A stretch of DNA of 9,045 nucleotides from Nitrosopumilaceae archaeon (GTDB lineage Archaea; Thermoproteota; Nitrososphaeria; Nitrososphaerales; Nitrosopumilaceae), in the NCBI GenBank assembly GCA_021296165.1, contig JAGWAW010000106.1:1-9045 (forward strand), written 5' to 3'. The notes below the pieces were generated by a model. That model was not told the DNA's origin and ran no database searches. It was given only the letters and a program-made list of their open reading frames with translations. The translations under genes were made by a program, and so were the position numbers. Shown here in pieces: positions 6,110 through 9,045 of the stretch (position 1 is its first letter; the number at the start of each line of letters is the position of its first letter).

Positions 6110-6373
6110 ATGGAGCCTGGGGACGGGGAGGCGCGGGCCTCCTTTGAGGTGCGCGGGGGCACATTGTACGTGACCGCCACCCATATAGTGCTGGAGGGTG
6201 CGGCCGGCCTCCGGATACCCATGTCCGATGTGGAGGCGTGCCGCTCCCGGCGGCGTATATTCGAGGTGGTCTGGGGCGGCCCCCGGCGGAAGCGCCTGGT
6301 GCTGCGGATGAGCTCGGCGCCGGCCGCCGCCGCCGAGTCGGCCGTGCTCGGGGCGGGGAGGGCCGCGCCATGA
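6110..6373 (+). CDS. Small PH-like domain protein
   Basis: The protein has 87 residues from ATG 6110; a GTG directly before it at 6107 would add one. The pattern is FEVRGGTLYVTATHIVLE, then GLRIPMSDVEACR, FEVVWGG and RKRLVLRMS. This is a run of short beta strands like the start of bacterial/archaeal PH-like (GRAM-like) domains, in which a G-x-L-x-V-T strand pair precedes an I-P-hydrophobic strand. It has no signal peptide or membrane segment, so it is probably cytoplasmic or on the inner membrane face. Its TGA overlaps the ATG of the secreted protein gene (ATGA at 6370-6373), so the two are probably translationally coupled. Fold assignment is tentative; no molecular function can be given. Confidence 0.6.
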   Translation: MEPGDGEARASFEVRGGTLYVTATHIVLEGAAGLRIPMSDVEACRSRRRIFEVVWGGPRRKRLVLRMSSAPAAAAESAVLGAGRAAP

Positions 6374-7710
6374 TCCTGATGTGGTGTGTGGTGGCATGTG
6401 TGGTGGTGGGTGGCGTGGCATACGGGGAGCAGGCCTACGTGCTGACCAGTTTGGGGAACCTCTTTGTGGTGGACGGGTATGCGGCCCCCAACGGGACCGA
6501 CACCCCCCATATGGAACCGCATGAGTTTGAGGGGTTCTTTCTGGCGGGCGGGCACCATAATGCAGATATCGTCTCGTTCCACGATACATATCATATACCG
6601 TATGCGGTGGCCGCGGATCCGGACTCGGTGTACGCGGCGGTCCGGGATACGTATGTGTCCAGCGTGGTGCCCAACCACGGCACCTACCTGTATAGGAACG
6701 GGCATCTGGAGCTGAGCACGTTCGGGCTGGACCACGTTCTGGGGACGATGTACGGCCGCATATTCGAGGGAGTGGCCTCCTGGCGGGGCGGGACCGACTA
6801 TGTCACATTCCATGGCGGCGGCAGGGCGGCGTACACGCTGCAATATGCGACGTATAATGGGGATGCTATAGACGACTTTCTGGCGCATGCGGTGTGCTAT
6901 GTGCCGCCCTGCGGGAGTGTCACGGCGGCCAAGTCGCATGACAACCTGCTGGTGTTCTCTGGGACGCTGGAGCAGGCCCGGCTGTATGATATTGTGCGGC
7001 TGGGCGCCGAGCCGGCCATACTGTCTGAGGACCACTATATCATAGTGGATACCGCCAATGGTACGGTGCGGCTGCGGGCCGCCGCGTATGACTATGATAC
7101 ATTCCAGATACGGGGGATGCCCAACGGGACCGCATATACCATATCGGGGCTGCCGGCTGTGGAGTGGTGGCCGGCGGGCAACGACACGTGCTGCTGGACT
7201 CCCGACTCTGTCACCATATACCGGGCCGGGGTGCAGGCTAGCTCCGGCATGATATCATACGATAGTGACTCGCTGGCCGGCGGGCAGGGCGCCCGCCACA
7301 ACATAGAGGCCAGGACATACCAGGATATGCTGTGGTGGAGTGGCAGGGTAGAGGGGGGCCGGCTGCTCTTCGACCACGTGAACGGTGCGGTGGTAAGGTT
7401 TGCGGGGTCCCCCGATGCGGTGGAGCTCCCCGGCATGTATGCGCGGGTGTACCCGCCGGCCGGCGAGGTCCTGTCCGGGGTGTCGCTGGCGAGGGATGCG
7501 TGTGGCGTGCAGCCGCACATCATGATGCCATACCCATATGGCGAGACTGTGGGGGAGTATGTCCTGGTGCCTGCCGTGCCGGGGTATTCTGTATTGTGTA
7601 TGGAGGCGGACGGGGCAATGCACGCCCTGCCGCTGCGGGACATGTCGGGATATCGGGCGCCCCACGCGCCTGCGGGGCCGCGGTATGGTATGGCAATGCG
7701 CCGGCCATAG
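6370..7710 (+). CDS. Secreted cysteine-containing protein of unknown function
   Basis: The protein has 446 residues. It opens with a Sec signal peptide (MILMWCVVACVVVGGVAYG) and a likely cut after G19. The mature part has six cysteines in pairs or close groups (C176/C181, C274/C275, C378, C410) and four N-glycosylation sequons (N41, N230, N252, N271; three are NGT). It is rich in short Tyr/Val beta-strand patterns and aromatic residues (WW at 266-267 and 322-323). A G-M-P-N-G-T-A-Y-T-I stretch at 249-258 and SSGMISYD at 291-298 suggest a beta-sandwich-like surface domain. There is no C-terminal membrane anchor, so it is released or held by partners. ATG 6370 is chosen over the longer frame from 6238 because of the signal peptide and the ATGA overlap with the gene before it. 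I do not recognise the family. Confidence 0.82.
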   Translation: MILMWCVVACVVVGGVAYGEQAYVLTSLGNLFVVDGYAAPNGTDTPHMEPHEFEGFFLAGGHHNADIVSFHDTYHIPYAVAADPDSVYAAVRDTYVSSVVPNHGTYLYRNGHLELSTFGLDHVLGTMYGRIFEGVASWRGGTDYVTFHGGGRAAYTLQYATYNGDAIDDFLAHAVCYVPPCGSVTAAKSHDNLLVFSGTLEQARLYDIVRLGAEPAILSEDHYIIVDTANGTVRLRAAAYDYDTFQIRGMPNGTAYTISGLPAVEWWPAGNDTCCWTPDSVTIYRAGVQASSGMISYDSDSLAGGQGARHNIEARTYQDMLWWSGRVEGGRLLFDHVNGAVVRFAGSPDAVELPGMYARVYPPAGEVLSGVSLARDACGVQPHIMMPYPYGETVGEYVLVPAVPGYSVLCMEADGAMHALPLRDMSGYRAPHAPAGPRYGMAMRRP

Positions 7711-7729
7711 CTGGGGCGGGGCCGCCCAG
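7711..7729 (+). terminator. GC-rich hairpin after the secreted protein gene
   Basis: Directly after the TAG stop the sequence CTGGGGCGGGGCCGCCCAG folds into a stem of about 8 pairs with one bulged G. No T-run follows, so it is either a weak terminator or a 3'-end stabiliser. Confidence 0.35.
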
Positions 7730-7809
7730 CCCTCTGCCGCGTATCGCGCCGCCTAGGCTTTTCCCGGGGTGCGTTCCCGCTCCGGGCCGGCCACCCACCC
7801 GTCAAGGCT

Positions 7810-8607
7810 TTACCGGTGTCCGCCCGCTCCGCCGGATATCGCATCCACGATGTGGGCTACCTCCCTCGGCAGCGGAACCCCGCCGACGGCGTACTCGCCC
7901 AGCGCCGATTCTAGCATGCCGGACAGCCAGACCGCGCCTTCGTCGCTCTCGTCGGTCAGGCTGAACGCCAGTATGCGCCAAGCGTCCGGATCCACCAGCA
8001 GGTGCATGCCAAAGCCCATCCCGTCCCACCTTACGCGGATCCACCCGCCGGCGGGCTCCCTTCCTGTGGGGCAGTGTACCAGTGTGGTCGTCTGTTCCGG
8101 CGCGGGGCAAAACGTACTGTCGATCTCGAACTTTGGCACCGGTCCGCCGGCCCCGCATATGGGATCGTACGAATCGCGCCCCGCTCCCCGTGGCCCCACG
8201 TCCAGCAATAACCTGCATATGGCGATGAATTTTGCCGCGTAGTCAGGCGACCCGGGCGCGCCGTCCGTGTATTCCACATTCCCCTCCGGCCCGCCGCTCG
8301 TGTCCTGCATGAGCAGGATGCCCAGGGCCCTGCCCCTAGCGACATACTTGGCATCGCTCTCCCTCGACGTCAGCTTGCGCCTCGTGCTGTGTTTGGCAAC
8401 CATGCCGCATATGGAATGGAATTGCACTATATACGTGGCCAAAGCCACTAGGCATCCATTTGGACTCAGCACGAATTCGCCGAGGTGCCCTAGGCCATGC
8501 TCTGCCACAGCTCGCTGCATATCGAGGCGTAGCGCAGCCGCCATGTCCTGATGTGCGTCTGCGGTACGCCGCGCCACCACATGCGCCACAGACCCCGCAG
8601 GCTGCAT
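7810..8607 (-). CDS. DDE-transposase-like protein, probably truncated
   Basis: The protein has 265 residues. Residues 157-230 resemble the front of an IS4/IS5-type DDE domain: F160-E-I-D-S-T with the first Asp (D163), then G188-W-I, M201-H-L-L-V-D and W210-R-I-L-A-F-S-L-T-D-E. Full-length transposases go on to a DGAYDS-type block and a C-terminal glutamate; here HIVDAISGG (252-260) is followed by a stop six residues on, so the end is missing. Residues 1-150 show no recognised domain. The ATG at 8607 lies about 27 bases from AAAATTTT at 8631-8638, so the gene may still be transcribed. No terminal repeats or target duplication were found. A non-transposase protein with chance similarity is possible. 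Confidence 0.55.
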   Translation of the reverse strand: MQPAGSVAHVVARRTADAHQDMAAALRLDMQRAVAEHGLGHLGEFVLSPNGCLVALATYIVQFHSICGMVAKHSTRRKLTSRESDAKYVARGRALGILLMQDTSGGPEGNVEYTDGAPGSPDYAAKFIAICRLLLDVGPRGAGRDSYDPICGAGGPVPKFEIDSTFCPAPEQTTTLVHCPTGREPAGGWIRVRWDGMGFGMHLLVDPDAWRILAFSLTDESDEGAVWLSGMLESALGEYAVGGVPLPREVAHIVDAISGGAGGHR

Positions 8608-8630
8608 ACCTGCATACTCAAAACGAGCTC

Positions 8631-8638
8631 AAAATTTT
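8631..8638 (-). promoter_or_regulatory. TATA-like box for the DDE-like gene
   Basis: The palindromic AAAATTTT is centred about 27-28 bases upstream of ATG 8607, a good leaderless promoter position. The other nearby ATG (8615) is out of frame. Confidence 0.5.
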
Positions 8639-8738
8639 GTCACATGGAGGTGTGACTCTCGTTTGGACTGGTTTTTGGTGTCGGATTTGTGTTATTTAGA
8701 TCACTACCCGCTATTGTGGGAGAAACTCTCACTAAACT

Positions 8739-8745
8739 GTTAAAT
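8739..8745 (+). promoter_or_regulatory. TATA-like box for the epimerase fragment
   Basis: GTTAAAT is centred about 26-27 bases before GTG 8769. Between box and start lies the palindrome CGCGCGAGCGCG (8754-8765), which could be an operator or a chance GC palindrome. Confidence 0.5.
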
Positions 8746-8768
8746 CTACTCATCGCGCGAGCGCGTTT

Positions 8769-8975
8769 GTGAGGTTTGCAGTCACAGGAGGGGCCGGGTT
8801 CATAGGGAGCCATCTGGTACGCCGTCTGGTCTCAAACGGGCACGATGTCACCGTGATAGACAACCTAGTCCGGGGCAACATTGCCAACCTAGATGGCATC
8901 TTGGAGGACATACGCTTTGAGGAGGTTGACATACGCGACCAAGAAGGACTGGACGCGGCTCTCAGGGGCGCATAG
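8769..8975 (+). pseudogene. NAD-dependent sugar epimerase/dehydratase, 5' fragment
   Basis: From GTG 8769 the product begins [15 protein letters not shown], the dinucleotide-binding glycine motif of extended short-chain dehydrogenases (UDP-glucose 4-epimerase, dTDP-glucose dehydratase). D31 ends the second strand and binds the NAD ribose, and V53-D-I-R-D fits the next strand. Intact family members have about 300 residues with a YxxxK active site; this one stops with TAG after 68 codons, just before the expected D-x-V-x-H-x-A-A block. None of the three plus frames after 8975 continues the family, so this is not a simple single-base frameshift but a truncation or junction. Promoter and start look intact, so a short transcript may still be made. 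Confidence 0.75.
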
Positions 8976-9045
8976 TGATGGCCATAAGGTTTGCAAAAAC
9001 ATGCGAAAACCGGAACGTTTAGATCCCACTCCATCCCCCGGACCC

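Noticed and set aside
6238..6369. 44-residue N-terminal extension of the secreted protein
   Set aside because: It overlaps the PH-like gene in another frame and would bury the clear signal peptide that starts at 6370.
4844..6589. Longer version of membrane protein B starting at 6589
   Set aside because: The extra 176 residues are antisense to the PH-like and secreted-protein genes, are proline/arginine/histidine-rich as shadows are, and have no promoter. GTG 6061 has one.
7092..7844. 250-codon minus-strand frame antisense to the secreted protein
   Set aside because: It runs into the convergent gene, has no domain, and is the complement of a well-supported secreted-protein frame.
1..9045. 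CRISPR array
   Set aside because: The only repeats are one pair of 28-base direct copies and one inverted pair of about 120 bases; no regularly spaced series exists.

Overview
The window looks archaeal and most likely comes from a GC-rich thaumarchaeote. My best guess is a Cenarchaeum-like genome; this is inferred from style, not from a marker gene. The evidence is the high GC, heavy use of ATA for isoleucine, and at least five starts (ATG or GTG) that sit about 22-28 bases from a lone AT-rich TATA-like box with no room for a leader, as expected for archaeal leaderless transcripts. No rRNA, tRNA or CRISPR array was seen. At this GC, long open frames run antisense to almost every real gene, and those were discarded.

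Layout, left to right. 1-956 (-): a polytopic membrane protein cut by the left edge, recognisably a paralog of a second one at 4844-6061 (-). 1035-1772 (-): an MNT/HEPN nucleotidyltransferase-toxin pair whose HEPN gene is frameshifted. 1811-2793: a candidate mobile element of about 1 kb, with imperfect inverted repeats of about 120 bp around one gene (2156-2632, -) that encodes only the IS630/Tc1-type DNA-binding half of a transposase. 2794-3674: about 880 bases with no gene I can support. 3675-4019 (+): a small three-helix membrane protein in AT-richer DNA, convergent with two small uncharacterised frames (4057-4407 and 4423-4626, both -).

4844-7710 is the best-preserved unit. The membrane protein 4844-6061 (-) is divergent from a two-gene operon (+): a small PH-like protein (6110-6373) whose stop overlaps the start of a 446-residue secreted, cysteine-containing protein (6370-7710). 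One TATA-like element between the two starts is placed to serve both directions. With the VirB6/TrbL-like look of the membrane protein, this suggests an uncharacterised cell-surface or export module; the functional reading is inference.

The right end is degraded accessory DNA: a protein with a DDE-transposase-like segment that ends early (7810-8607, -), then a sugar-nucleotide epimerase/dehydratase gene that has a good promoter and Rossmann start but stops after 68 codons (8769-8975, +). Broken genes, transposon pieces and a toxin-antitoxin remnant make this look like a genomic island or a hot spot of gene turnover.
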